NCBI GenBank assembly: GCA_964036315.1
Contig: OZ038487.1
Location: forward strand, 51,619,219 to 51,683,218
Origin: Acanthosepion esculentum
Taxonomy: Eukaryota > Mollusca > Cephalopoda > Sepiida > Sepiidae
Length of the DNA stretch: 64,000 bases
Reading direction: 5' to 3'
In this document: positions 9,117 to 19,140 of the stretch, one piece after another
Layout: the number at the start of each line of letters is the position of its first letter
Numbering within the stretch: the stretch's first letter is position 1
The notes under the pieces: generated by a model
The model's database searches: none
What the model was told of the DNA's origin: nothing
What the model saw: only the letters and a program-made list of their open reading frames with translations
Program-made: the position numbers and the translations under genes

Positions 9117-9168
<52 letters not shown>
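9117..9168. repeat. (TA)n microsatellite
   Basis: TA repeat of about 52 bases abutting the half-foldback element. Confidence 0.95.
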
Positions 9169-9172
<4 letters not shown>

Positions 9173-9312
9173 AAATATAGTCTTAAAGTGTGCTATATTT
9201 ATGGGAGAAAGTGCTCAATATCAGAGATAGAGCGTGTGTAAATATAAAAGTGGACATAGAAGTCAACACTTAGAGGGGACAGTCTGTTTCATGTTAGATG
9301 CAATCATCAGGC

Positions 9313-9315
<3 letters not shown>
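9169..9315 (+). mobile_element. Foldback element A, copy 3: exactly one half
   Basis: Carries the outer block (AAGAAATATAGTCTTAAAGT), then the inner arm (AATATAAAAGTGGACATAGA to GATGCAATCATCAGGCAAC), and stops at 9315. That is the symmetry axis: copy 2 reads CAGGCAAC|GTTGCCTG there. TA tracts border both ends. So this copy holds a single arm with no partner. Confidence 0.8.
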
Positions 9316-9376
<61 letters not shown>

Positions 9377-9420
9377 CACACACACATATATATGTGTTTG
9401 TGTGTGTGTGTGTGTAAATA
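9316..9420. repeat. Compound (TA)n(CA)n(TG)n microsatellite
   Basis: TA repeats, then CA repeats (about 9351-9385), TA, then GT repeats (about 9395-9416). Confidence 0.95.
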
Positions 9421-9705
9421 TATAGAAAAATAGGAAAGAACTGCTGGGTTAATAATCCAAAGTTCTTTAGAATTCCAAAATTCACTTGAGGATGAAACAG
9501 AACTAGGAACTTTAATTTAATTTAATTTCTATAATTGAATTGAAGTTTTTAACTTCTGCTTTTGAGACATGGGAACTCTAATGTAGCGATGGTATTATAT
9601 TTTTAATAAAAAATAATTATAATTATATTACATTATAATTATATATATAAATATATATATATACATAATAGGTATATAATATAATATTTATTTAATAATA
9701 GGTAT
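9421..9705. other. AT-rich stretch
   Basis: Nothing recognised apart from tandem ATTTA-type low complexity and TA runs at 9640-9665 and 9671-9690. Confidence 0.5.
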
Positions 9706-10400
9706 ATGTGTGTCTCAACGGCTGTTGTGATGCGTCTAGTGTGGTAGTCTGTAGTGGTAGTGCTTGTCGCTTCTCGCTTTCAGTTACTGCTGCTAGCTAG
9801 CAACAATGTGAAAAGGGGAGCTAAGTACGTAAGTCTTCCCCTGCCAGTATATAGCCTCTCCATCAGCAAGCCCTATGTAGTGCCTCCTTGTGGCGACACA
9901 TGGCAACCAAGCACCATGTGGACTCGGGCTAAACTACAGGGGACGGGGGAGGAGCTGGCCCCGTTAACATGCGGCATGCAGGCCCACTGGTGTGTGGACA
10001 TGCCCTGGTACCCATGAACCAGACCCCATCTATGGGTTAAATAGCTCATCTACCTTGTGGAAATCTTTACTCTCTAGCCTTTGATAGAGAGTATACCCTA
10101 CACAAATCCGGAGTGGAGCCCCTAAGGTGGATGGATGGCACTCTGTGCTACCTTCCGGCAACTCCTGCAGACATGCTGGTACCAAACTGTATTGGTTCAT
10201 CCTCTCCTTTGGACTCTGCTAGCAAGGCCGAGATGGGGAACTAGACATCCGGGCAGTCCTAGTTCTCCATACATCCTGCCCAGGTTCATGGTGCACTGGA
10301 GAGGACACTCCAGCGACATCGCAAGACATCAGTATGCCCTACTCCATAGTCTCCTGAGACGGATGCATGCTGAATCAACGATATTTAGGCAGCATATCTT
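9706..10400. repeat. Unidentified GC-rich island, possible repeat
   Basis: About 690 bases of much higher GC content than the surroundings, with CpG-containing stretches. Two short open plus frames (9754-10017, 10135-10425) show no family I recognise. The 'ctatgggttaaatag' motif of SINE family 1 occurs at about 10030. Sharp composition edges suggest an inserted element, for example the 5' part of a retrotransposon. I cannot name it. Confidence 0.4.
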
Positions 10401-10412
10401 CATTTATATATG

Positions 10413-10668
10413 TTTCATTGAATAATATAGACATATTATGTTTCTATTTTTATAATGATCCTTTCTAGTTCTCTAATCAGTTTCTTGCAATTATGATGAA
10501 ATTCATCAAGTACGGTGCCATAGTTTCTTCCTACCCTAGTACTTTTTTCGATCTCCTCTAGGATCATCCTCAGCGGTGAATTACAAAGACAAACTTATTG
10601 TAACTGTAACCTGGAAAGGATCATTATAAAAATAAATAGACATAATATGTCTATATTATTCAATGAAA
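10413..10668. mobile_element. MITE-like element with 53-55 bp inverted ends
   Basis: Left end 10413-10465 (TTTCATTGAATAATATAGAC to GATCCTTTC) and right end 10614-10668 are inverted copies with only small differences. The 150-base interior is non-coding. Target duplications are not clear because the flanks are AT-rich. Confidence 0.75.
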
Positions 10669-11025
10669 TAATATAATATATATCTCACTATTCTGACCCA
10701 CACAGAAATTCTAGTGCATATGGACGAAACGTGTATGTGGAAAGACAAATATAAAGAAGGTCTTACTTGTAATATTGCTTGATCTGAGTTATCTCTTTTA
10801 TGCGCCTTAGTTTAGGATGCATGGCTTTTGCTTGTTATCCTAATCACCACTGGCTACCTAGTCACTGTTGATCTTCATGCATGCACTGTCATCACTCACA
10901 GGCTGATGTCACTCATGAGCTGTCACATGACCCTCAAGGCATTAGTAAAGTTCTCTTGTAAAAAGGGAGATCAAATTTTAGGTACATTAAATATACAATT
11001 CTTTTAATATTTTTAATCATTTCAC
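10669..11025. other. Unannotated stretch
   Basis: No gene recognised. Composition is more balanced than average at 10700-10950, but all frames are closed. Confidence 0.45.
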
Positions 11026-11365
11026 ACCAAGTAAAATGATAACGCCATTAAGACATTTATTGAGAGTGAAAGAAGATGAGAAAACATGAGGAGAAAGGGC
11101 AATAGGAGAAGAGGATTCATGGAGACAGAAGACACCAATCTAGTACTATGAAATCTCACTTACCAAGAAGGAAAGTTCATTAGAATAATTGCCATGAAGA
11201 TATTCATAGACAAGACCCAGGTGGTAAGAAAGTGACTGAAGTCAAGATGCCAGGTCAGGACCAGTAAGATGACAGACGTTTCTTTGGATTTTGTCAAGAA
11301 TCTTAAGATATATAGCTGAAGCAAGAGACCAGATGTGGCAGCAATGTTCAATGCATGGATGGATA
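11026..11365 (-). pseudogene. Jockey/CR1-like LINE, C-terminal end and 3' UTR
   Basis: The minus strand reads CCHIW...LKILDKIQRN and then LTGPDLAS, a stop, and LQSLSYH, continuing to HGNYSNELSF. It is the same C-terminal region as 17525-17835 and 33215-33480 on the plus strand. The lower-coordinate part (11026-11100) is its 3' UTR. At least one stop breaks the frame. The conserved 'R-N...L...SL-Y...Y-x-G-x-C/Y-S-x-E-L' pattern is typical of the end of Jockey-superfamily LINEs. Confidence 0.6.
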
Positions 11366-11685
11366 ATAGATTTTAACTGTGTAAGATGTATTGTCTGGTA
11401 CAACTTTTGAACAATTATTTTCTTATACTTTATTTATTTTTTTAATAGTACCTGATAAATGTTTTGAAATCATTGAATATAGCATATATTCAAAAGCTTG
11501 CAATTTTTGTTTGATTTGAGAAAATTATCTGGAAAACAAATTGATCACTGAAGTATGATAATGTAATAGGTCACAGAAAATGTTGGAAATGTTTTGTTAG
11601 GTTTAACTCTATCACAGACAGCTTCTTTTGGTATTGCGAAAAAGAGCAGGGTTTTTTTGCCTACCAAGTTTAAAATACCATGGAG
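11366..11685. other. AT-rich stretch
   Basis: Nothing recognised. Confidence 0.5.
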
Positions 11686-11689
11686 CTAA

Positions 11690-11961
11690 TCTCATCATTT
11701 ACACTATTTATATTCAAATTATTGTCCTCATCTTTGTTGCTGTTATCACAACGTTTCATCCCAATGGCCTTCCTGAGATGTATATCAATCTGATTAACCT
11801 AACCCTTTATTTAATCTATAGAGGTAGACTGTTCTCATTCCACTGCAATGTCAAAGAATATCATCTAGCTTTTATCTTTATTTAGTATTGTTCAGTTATT
11901 GCTCACCCGTTTCCACTGAGTGCAAGTACACACCGTTTGGCCCAAAGATTGATCTCACAAC

Positions 11962-11964
<3 letters not shown>
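11690..11964 (-). mobile_element. tRNA-derived SINE (family 2)
   Basis: On the minus strand a B-box-like GGTTGTGAGATCAATCTTTG (near 11947-11966) is followed by the family body ('gaacagtctacc...ataaagggtt') and a tail near AACGTTGTGATAACAGCAAC. The A-box side is cut by the (TA)n tract at 11965. Other copies: 15830-16120, 37270-37500, and tails at 36985-37090 and 63740-64000. Confidence 0.6.

Positions 11965-12001
<37 letters not shown>
11965..12001. repeat. (TA)n microsatellite
   Basis: Replaces the tRNA-like 5' end of the neighbouring SINE. Confidence 0.95.
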
Positions 12002-12006
<5 letters not shown>

Positions 12007-12120
12007 TTGCTGGTGTTTTGGATTTTAAATCAGCACACTTTGAGTAGATATCTGATTTTTTCTTTACAAGCTCATATACATCATGTGTTATTATTTCATT
12101 GCTTTTGCAGTGATATTATA

Positions 12121-12146
12121 CATGTGTGTGTGTGTGTGTGTGTGTT
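12121..12146. repeat. (TG)n microsatellite
   Basis: About 25 bases of TG repeat. Confidence 0.9.
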
Positions 12147-12179
12147 TCTTTTACATGATAATTATCAGTTTTTATCATA

Positions 12180-12600
12180 AACTAGATTTGTCCAAGTTAA
12201 AACTTTATTTTGGTAAAAACAAAAATGAAATTGAAATAGAAATAAACAACAAAAACGAATAGCACTCGCACTAACTTGCTCGATAATACTCGCTCAAATA
12301 GTAATCCATATAGTGATCCGAAAGAGGAATAGTATAGTGAATAGAGTAGAGACTAGTGGTCCATATAGTATAGAGGATTGACTAGAGAGGATGATCTGAA
12401 TAGTAATAGAGGATAGACTAGAAATACGATCGTTAATCATCACGTGATTTCCTATATATGCGTTTCCTCTATGGTCATGTGGTCTATTTAATTCAATAAT
12501 GGGATCACCTGTGTCTCCTCACTTGCGATCTATGTTCAAACTCAAGTGTTGGCAGCGAGACTTTATTCCTATATAACACTCGTTTACATTTTAAATCATC
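12180..12600. repeat. Interspersed repeat shared with 37140-37320 and 37920-38110
   Basis: The right part (12440-12590) aligns with both later regions: a potential TGATCTGTGTTCAAAC-like segment, then AAGTGTTGGCAGCGAGACTT and TATTCCTATATAACACTCG. The left part holds short degenerate repeats (AATAG, GTCCATATAGT). No coding. Type unknown. Confidence 0.5.
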
Positions 12601-12605
12601 TTTTG

Positions 12606-12880
12606 ATCGCTTACAATACTTAATTCAATGCAAATTCTTTTCTCATAGTTGTTAGTACACAAAGCTCCAGTTTTCTGTCATCTGTTAAAACACTTCCAAG
12701 ATGTACTTGGTTGATTTTGACATTTCCAATTTGTACTTCACATCTTGAGCTGTTCCTCTTTCTGTTGACCATACATTCTATCTCCTTACAACTGATAATT
12801 AGTCCTTTCTTCCTTCTTTCCTTTCCTGCTATGTTAACAAGTTTTCTTTCTGTATCTTCCATCAACATAGTGCCTTAGAT
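12606..12880 (-). pseudogene. RTE-like LINE fragment
   Basis: The minus strand reads EDTERKLVNIAGKERRKKGL and then CKEIECMVNRKRNS...CEVQIGNVKINQVHLGSVLT. This aligns with the start of the 48764-49560 copy (K-K-G-L-x-I-N, then C-x-L-Q-I-G-D-x-K-V-K-Q-V, then L-G-S-V-L-T-x-D). The 'Q-x-F-K-Y' piece before L-G-S-V-L-T is deleted. It is the part of the LINE ORF just after the RT catalytic core. Confidence 0.7.
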
Positions 12881-12912
12881 TATCTTCTCTGATTAAGCAT
12901 TTTGTATGATTG

Positions 12913-13205
12913 TAAGCGGTGGAGTAATGGATAACAGCTTGGATTGAGGAAACGGAGAGTCAAGTTCAAATTCCATCGAATCCATTACATTCACTTACAT
13001 GCTAATACCCTTGAGAAAGGTATGAATTCTCGTCTTCTCCCCCCAGCTATGGACAAATAACAGGACAGACCTGGTTCTATGGCCTTTGATGGCAACTTGT
13101 CTACCGCAGAAAGAAATGGCAACCTACTGTGGGAAAAAAATCTGCATTGTCAGTCATGTATCGATGATAAGCATGTATCACGCATGGCACATAACTGACT
13201 GATGG
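12913..13205 (+). mobile_element. tRNA-derived SINE (family 1), near full length
   Basis: Head with A-box-like GGTGGAGTAATGGATAACAG (12918) and B-box-like AGTTCAAATTCC (12963). The core includes CAGCTATGGACAAATAACAG (13053), then AAATGGCAACCTACTGTGGG and the palindromic tail 'gtcagtcatgtatcgatgat' to 'cacataactgactg'. It matches the minus-strand copy at 4975-5283 throughout. Confidence 0.8.
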
Positions 13206-13745
13206 TTGTAAATCACCAACACATATTTAAGCTAATAATAATTATCCCCTTAAAAAGCCAAGAAAAAATTATTTTGTACTGAATGAGATGTGACCCTTAA
13301 CCTCAGCCTGAATTTGAGTAGTGTTTCAAGCAAAGATGCTATCCGACCTTGACAGAAGGATATATAACGCTTAAATGTTCAATTATGCAGAAAAATGTGA
13401 TAGTGAAAAAGATCCATCAAAATTATCTGACACTGAAAATCTACTAAAAACTGAAAGCAATTTGCAATAAAGCACCTGACACCCGCAAAAGAATATTCAT
13501 ATTAAAAAGAACATTATTTCAGCTTGCTGCCTAGTCTTTGCTTTACTCAAAATATATTCAAGAGTTTTCTCAAGTTGAAAAAAGGTACACAGTATCCTTA
13601 TACTTACCAATATGTTATTTCTTGAACAGTGAAACAAATTTTTTTTTTATAATGATGTTCACCTTATGGGAGCCACTCCAAGTGGAGGTTTACAAAGAGG
13701 CACAGTTTATGCAGATATATGGGGAAGATATCAGTTGACACTAGA
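13206..13745. other. AT-rich stretch
   Basis: No gene or repeat boundary recognised. Confidence 0.5.
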
Positions 13746-13749
13746 CTTG

Positions 13750-13965
13750 AACAGGTTAAGATTGTAGTGATCAGGGAAGCATCCCTTTGGGAGTCGGTTC
13801 CCCAAAGCAGTAGCTCATGGGAAGAACTTACATCTCAACATGTGTAGTAAGGTGGGTCTTAGCTGTGAAGGTTAGAACTAGTTGAACTAAAGAATGTAGT
13901 TTGTTTGAGCATTTTCCATGGAAACAGCAATAAAGCAGTGAGCGGTTTGCGACATATTTTTTCTG
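13750..13965 (-). pseudogene. LINE C-terminal fragment (Jockey/CR1-like, second subfamily)
   Basis: Minus-strand frames contain AKTHLTTHVEM, then LGNRLPKGCFPDHYNLNLFK. In better copies of this class the latter reads as 'LWNxLPxxxFPDxYNLxxFK', the conserved end of the ORF. The frame is shifted between the two pieces. Related to 50225-50845 and 54465-55045. Confidence 0.5.
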
Positions 13966-14039
13966 GGAGAACAGGATTGTAGGGTGAAAATAATTTGTGA
14001 CACACAAGGATGTAGAGACACTTTTGGAAAGTGAAAACT

Positions 14040-14250
14040 GGGCAGTTCCTGTTTATTTATGGCAGCAGTACCCCATTTTTGGCCTGATCTGGCACTTGGA
14101 AAGATAGAGGATATCGGGAGAAGTCAGGTATTTACTAGAGTGGTACTGAAGCAAAAAAGAAAGCACAAAATTTTCTTCAAAGACCAAACAGTCATTGCCA
14201 GATCTGATATTTGATTTTTGCTTTAACGGTAATGGCAATGGCAAATTTAA
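14040..14250 (-). pseudogene. Jockey/CR1-like LINE fragment
   Basis: The minus strand reads HSSKYLTSPDILYLSKCQIR and then PKMGYCCHK. The L-T-P-x-x-L-x-L-Y-K-S-x-I-R-P-x-M-E-Y-C-x-x-I-W segment follows the reverse transcriptase core in Jockey-superfamily LINEs. Only about 35 residues are recognisable. Confidence 0.6.
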
Positions 14251-14830
14251 TCATTTCCATCCAGGAAGGATTTGGCATACATTGTTAGTATTACTGTCAG
14301 TTGAAAATTATAAAATATTCTTTTATTAAAACTAGATTTATAAAATCTTTATATTAAAACTAAACAAGGAAAAAATAGACTTCTCAAGGCCACTAAATAT
14401 ATTGCTCATCGCATACTGATGAGAGTTTCCTTCCAATCTTTTTGTTTTTGGCTATGTGGAAAGTAGATTTCTTCATTGTATTTTCCCTTCCAGTTACATA
14501 TCCATTTTTTGTTGTTGGAAATGTTCAAGTGATGTGTATTTTATTATTTGGTAAAGAACTTTGATTGTGATTCTGTAGCACCAATCTATAGGATCTGATG
14601 AAAAATACATTCATTATTGCAATCATCATATATAGCAGTGAGTGCTAGACAATTTTCTCAAAAATGAGTGCAATGACAAAAGTACACATGTGTAGGCTTT
14701 AAGAAAGCTTTATTCAACTGAGAATACAAGGTTCACATATAGTGTCCTTTTATAGTCCCAGTAAACAGGAAGAGCATTATCAAAGAAGACAGCAGCAAAA
14801 CAAGGGGAGACCAAACTTGATTATTTATAA
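14251..14830. other. AT-rich stretch
   Basis: Nothing recognised. Confidence 0.5.
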
Positions 14831-14831
14831 C

Positions 14832-15178
14832 AATGAAGATGCCACTTTAAGCAACAGAAATGTAGTTCAACAAAAGGATGCGAAGAATACCTATGTTTTA
14901 TAGATTTGCAAGTGTTGATAAGGTACTAAACAAAAAAAGCTAGGTAAACTTGATTTATTTGGGAAAGATAGTAGAATAATCCAGAACTTATACTGGGACC
15001 AAACTGCCTGCATATAAAATCACTGAATACACACAACTAGAATAGGATAACCTACCTGATGATGGCAGAATAGAGGAGGCGGCGTAAGCAGTAAGGAGTA
15101 AGCAGACAAACACTCATGAAGCTACAGAGTTTATGAAGACATGATCACCTATATCCTGTGGGAATATGACACATAAAT
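14832..15178 (+). pseudogene. RTE-like LINE 3' fragment, strongly decayed
   Basis: AAGCAACAGAAATGTAGTTC followed by AAAGGATGCGAAGAATACCT aligns with the A-T-E-M-W-F-Y-R-R-x-L-R-I-P segment of the family. ACCTACCTGATGATGGCAGA and then AAGACATGATCACCTATATC...TGACAC match its 3' coding end. Multiple indels. Confidence 0.55.
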
Positions 15179-15424
15179 AAACTTCATGTGATGGAGTAAG
15201 ATGGACTGAATTCCAAATGACACAAAAATCCTTAACTACAAATATTGAAATATATACATATAAATGTTCTTCAGATATAAAGATAAAATTGACATGTTCG
15301 GCCCTCAAGGGAACATCTTTCCTTTTCATTTTTTTAACACTTAAAATTTTCTTTTGAATTTTTAGCCCTATAGTCACTGAATACTAAAAAGGAACAAGGT
15401 TAGATCATAGAGTCTGGTTCTAAA

Positions 15425-15675
15425 AGTTTTAAAATTACTATTTTGGCAAACATGGACTTTCATGCCTGCAGAAAAACGTGTCAAAAGGACAGTTTTTTCC
15501 CATGTCACCACTTTTATGTTAACTACACCGTGGAAATGGTTCTCATTTTAAAAAGCAATGATTAGACGTGTAATGAATGCTAAACATATGATGAAAGTGA
15601 ATTTATCATTTTTTTGTACTTGAGAGTTTACAACAAAAATATTAAACACTATATATATATTAGATTGTTTATTTA
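15425..15675. repeat. Repeat block duplicated at 16494-16775, partly inverted
   Basis: 15556-15673 (CAATGATTAGACGTGTAATG to TTAGATTGTTTATTT) has a direct, diverged copy at 16494-16603. The adjoining 15425-15545 (TTGGCAAACATGGACTTTCA, TTTTTTCCCATGTCACCACT) appears in inverted orientation at 16645-16775. Non-coding. Confidence 0.6.
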
Positions 15676-15829
15676 CAAGACTAATTTTATATTTACAACA
15701 TTCTAAAAACTAAAACAATTATATTAAGACTAATGCAATACAATATTTATAATTTACAAATTTTTAAAGAAATAAATATGAAAATATTTTTTATTCATAA
15801 ATTTATAAACATTTACTAAATTACATTAT

Positions 15830-16120
15830 TCAGACTATTGTCCTCATTTTGTTGCCATATTTATCACAATATTTTGGCTGTTGTACACTCCAGCCCTTTC
15901 CAGGTGGTTGGAATGTCGACCTGAACCCTTTATTTCGATTGCTGGGGTAGACTGTTCTAGCTCCACATGCCATGTCTAATGGGTGTCATTTACCAGTTAT
16001 CTTTTGTCAATTCACCTCTCCAAGTTCTCCAATGCCATAACCAGGTATTTAACTCACAACTATTTGGGTCCTGTCACTGGATCTAACCAACGCCTTTATC
16101 CACTGTGCCATGTGTCCTGA
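15830..16120 (-). mobile_element. tRNA-derived SINE (family 2), near full length
   Basis: The minus-strand head has A-box-like GGCACAGTGGATAAAGGCG (near 16095-16113) and B-box-like AGTTGTGAGTTAAATACC (near 16045-16062). A body of about 200 bases follows with GAACAGTCTACCCCAGCAAT and AATAAAGGGTTCAGG. The tail is 'caaaatattgtgataaatat'. This is the clearest family 2 copy and it fixes the orientation of the others. Confidence 0.7.
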
Positions 16121-16129
16121 AGGACATCT

Positions 16130-16490
16130 GTAGGTGAATTTCTGGGAGTTATAAACGTAATGACTTCAGCAACATTTTTTTACCAGTGCTCATATTGCAA
16201 TTTTTGCTGTTATCATTGCATATTTTTTTTAGCAGAGCTCATATTGCAATTTTTGTTATAATTGCATTTTTCTGGCACTCCTTATTACTGATTCCCATAT
16301 TGTATTCATTTCTATGCTTGGTCAGCTCAGAAGATTTTGTGGCCTAGCATATGTGCTGATTCCTTAAGTTTACGAATTTTCCAATGATGTTCTTTGTCTA
16401 TGATTTCAACCTGATCGCACAGAAGGCAGCGATCTCCCTTTTCTCTCCATATTGCAATATTTCTCCATATTGCAAAATTGTTTATTGTAT
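16130..16490. repeat. Local duplications, otherwise unannotated
   Basis: 'CTCATATTGCAATTTTTG' occurs at about 16189 and again at about 16239, a tandem duplication of about 50 bases. 'AATTTCTGGGAGTTATAAAC' at 16137 recurs at 16609. No coding. Confidence 0.5.
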
Positions 16491-16493
16491 AAG

Positions 16494-16775
16494 TGATGAT
16501 TAGAGTTGTAATAAAACCTAAACATCTGAAAGTGTATTTATACATTGTTCTTGGGTATTTTACAAAAATAATAAACACTATTTATTTATTAAATTGTTTA
16601 TTTGCATGAATTTCTGGGACTTATAAACTTAATGTTTTCAGCTACCATAAACACTGTCGGAGAGTGAAGTTAGTAAAATAAAAGCAGTGTCATGGGAAAA
16701 ATCCATCCTTCTGACACTCCATTTTTTGTGGGGATGAAGGTCCATGTTTGCCACTATTATTTTCAAAATCCCATG
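16494..16775. repeat. Second copy of the 15425-15675 repeat, rearranged
   Basis: 16494-16603 is a direct copy of 15556-15673, while 16645-16775 is an inverted copy of 15425-15545. See the first copy for motifs. Confidence 0.6.
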
Positions 16776-16899
16776 TCTCTTCAGTAGACAGATGATCAAG
16801 GCTCTCCACAATATTACTTTCATTTATTATCTGTAAACTTCTTGGGAGAGATAATTAAAGATTTCATTCTGATGTACCCACATCTTTAATTTGGAGTCA

Positions 16900-17110
16900 T
16901 CCTTCCCCCCAAAATTGAAACCATTCAAGACCAAAGAGCCCAGTTTATCCTGCTATTTAACTTGTTGTTAAAAGGAGACTTGCTGTCACTCAAGGTGAGC
17001 GAGCTCAGTCTACATTGCTATTTAACCCTTTTACCCAAAAATGAATAGAGCCACCAAGGCCAGCATTTGAACTTGGACCATCAATTCAACATTCCATACT
17101 ATATGAACAT
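16900..17110 (-). mobile_element. SINE family 1 fragments, rearranged
   Basis: 'aaagagcccagtttatcctgctatttaac' and, 70 bases later, 'gagctcagtctacattgctatttaaccc' are two copies of the family core in minus orientation. They are followed by a tRNA-like head remnant ('atttgaacttggacc'). It looks like a tandem or nested duplication of the core. Confidence 0.45.
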
Positions 17111-17282
17111 CAGGTGCATGCAAATTTTGCCAGGACAGGATTGAACTCACTCCACTACTGAAGTGAGTTCAATCCTCAGTGGTACTGTTGTAATGTGCTC
17201 TCAGACCAGACGAAGCTAAGCTTAGTAAATATGCACATGCACACACATACACACACACATGCGAGCGCGTGCACACACATAT

Positions 17283-17405
17283 GAAGGAGTGCTGAAAAAC
17301 TGTCAACCTGACCCACTTTTTAAATCCATTATTTCAATAACCAAATATTAGGACACTGGTTTTGGGAAGTGGACTGGGCTGAGAATTATTCAGCACCCTC
17401 TCAGA
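17283..17405. mobile_element. Small MITE, about 120 bp, copy 1
   Basis: The left end GGAGTGCTGAAAAACTGTCA and right end GCTGAGAATTATTCAGCACC form diverged inverted repeats. The interior contains GGTTTTGGGAAGTGG. A related copy lies at 21751-21883. No coding. Confidence 0.55.
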
Positions 17406-17524
17406 TATCATTATTAGACAAAGATTTCTTTTAAATACTTGAATAAGAAATTGGTAATATTTTAACAGTAGGCTTGGTGCTTCTGCTATGAATTTAGGGA
17501 TTCTTGATAAAATACAAAGAAGAA

Positions 17525-17840
17525 TCTGCAAATTTGGTCCTGAGCTGGCATCTCGCCTTCACTCGCTTTCCTACTGTGATAATGTAGCTTCCCTCTGCCT
17601 TTTCTATAATTATTCTCCTGGTAATTGTTCTGATGAATTCTGATGAACTCTACTCTATGGTAATTAGACCTTATTTATTTTAAGGGCAGATCTCATCATT
17701 TTACAGTTAAAATGGTTAGATGTAAGCATAAGTTCTATGCTAATACTTTATTCTCCCGAACCTCTTGCTTGTGGAACTCTCTTCTGGCTTTTTGCTTTCC
17801 AGTCAATTTTAATCTTCAAAAATTAAATTTTTTTTTTAGT
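17525..17840 (+). pseudogene. Jockey/CR1-like LINE C-terminus
   Basis: The plus strand reads LASRLHSLSYCDNVASLCLF and then YSPGNCSDEF. After frameshifts it continues to ACGTLFWLFAFQSILIFKN, the counterpart of 'CLWNSLPxxxFPxxxNLQKFK' at the end of such ORFs. It is the same region as 33215-33480 (+) and 11026-11365 (-). It lies tail-to-tail with the minus-strand copy that starts at about 17866. Confidence 0.6.
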
Positions 17841-17865
17841 CAGGAGGACAGTAGATAGCAATTGA

Positions 17866-18475
17866 CATTGCATTGAAATTTTTACAGATTAAAGTTGGCT
17901 GGAAAGCATGAAGCCAGAAATGAGTTCCACAAGCAAGAAGTGTGAGAAAAGAAACTGTTTGGTGGTAGTTCGAGGTCAGATCAGTGATGATGGAACATAA
18001 CTAGTCTTTGAGGCATTGAATGTAACCAGCCAGTTTTCATCCCATTGGGTAGTTTGTGCAAGATCCGAAGAGAGATCAGTCACCAAACTCAGACCATCAA
18101 AAGTTTTAGCAGTGCACCAGTATATAGTCCTATCATTAGCATATATGTATACAAAGCAGATCATTTATGTAAATCAAAAAGAGGGTTGGTCCAAGGAGTG
18201 ATCCCTGAGGGACGCCTGTGGTAACCACTCGGGCTCTGGAGGACTGGGCATTAATAACTACCGTCATGGACCTACCTGTTAGGAAGGATTTTATGATTGA
18301 AAGACCCTTTCGGTGATTCCATAATTGGAGAGCTTGTATAGTAAGCCTTTGTGCTACAGCTTGTCAAAGGCCTTTGAGATATCTAATGCTATGGTCCTCA
18401 AGGTATGTTTGTCGTCAAGAGCCTCATGATTCTGAGAGTGATAGTATTTAGGACATCAGCAAGGTCAATTGTTAT
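17866..18475 (-). pseudogene. Jockey/CR1-like LINE, reverse transcriptase fragment
   Basis: Reading the minus strand from about 18400, RT motifs appear in order in broken frames. ALDISKAFDKL carries the motif A aspartate. The next region corresponds to 'YGIxxRVxxxIxSFLxGRSM'. VTTGVPQGSLLGPTLF is motif B. IYANDRTIYWC is motif C, with the catalytic YADD changed to YAND. DLAQTTQWDENWLVTFNASK is the motif D region. The sequence then jumps to the C-terminal end (HFLLVELISGFMLSSQL, frame-shifted), so the middle is deleted. Reverse transcriptase of a non-LTR retrotransposon; certainly inactive. Confidence 0.75.
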
Positions 18476-18477
18476 CT

Positions 18478-18620
18478 TCTGTCTTCTTAATTGCTGTTCT
18501 TTTATTGTTCTCTCTACTTACTAATGTTTTCTTTTTTCTTATTCTCTAACACTCAGTAGCCCCTTGTATCTTAGTGGCTTTATTGCCTTGCTTGAGGTTA
18601 AATGATTAAAAAAAATGTTA
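18478..18620 (+). mobile_element. LINE 3' UTR fragment, copy 1
   Basis: Contains ACTAATGTTTTCTTTTTTCT, then AGTGGCTTTATTGCCTTGCT and an A-rich end (ATGATTAAAAAAAATG). Shared with 18925-19080 and 33370-33480, where it follows the LINE C-terminal coding end. Confidence 0.6.
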
Positions 18621-18924
18621 GCTATTGCAGAATGTGAAAGAGACTTATCCTGTCTGAAGATGCCATTTAGCTTAAAGTGTCTTGTTCAAAAATTTACAAT
18701 AATTATCTGCATTTATCTTGATATTATCATCAACTTTCAGAGGGAGATATAATTTTACTGCAAACAATACATTACTTCACTTTAAACTGTGTTATTTGAC
18801 TATTACCATGAACAAATCAATATCTAGTTAGTCAACATGTCTTTCCAACGTAGTTCTATATTCATCACTACAAATTACTGTTGATAAATCATTTTCCATT
18901 TTGATTGTCAGAATTTAAATGCGA

Positions 18925-19080
18925 TGTCAATTGTTATCTTCTGTCTTCTTAATTCCTGTTCTTTCATTGATCTCTCTCCTTAATAATGTTTTTTTATATT
19001 CTTTCACACTCAGTAAACCTTTGCATCTTAGTGGCTTTATTGCCTTGCTTGAGGTAAATGATTAAAAGAAAAAAGGAGAA
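18925..19080 (+). mobile_element. LINE 3' UTR fragment, copy 2
   Basis: Starts with CAATTGTTATCTTCTGTCTT, the same 5' boundary as copy 1 (18472-18491), and ends GAGGTAAATGATTAAAAGAA. Two copies with the same boundaries 450 bases apart suggest a local duplication. Confidence 0.6.
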
Positions 19081-19140
19081 AATAAATGAAAACATTTTCT
19101 ATTTCCTTCTTTGTTTTTTTTTTATATTAACACTCTAAAT

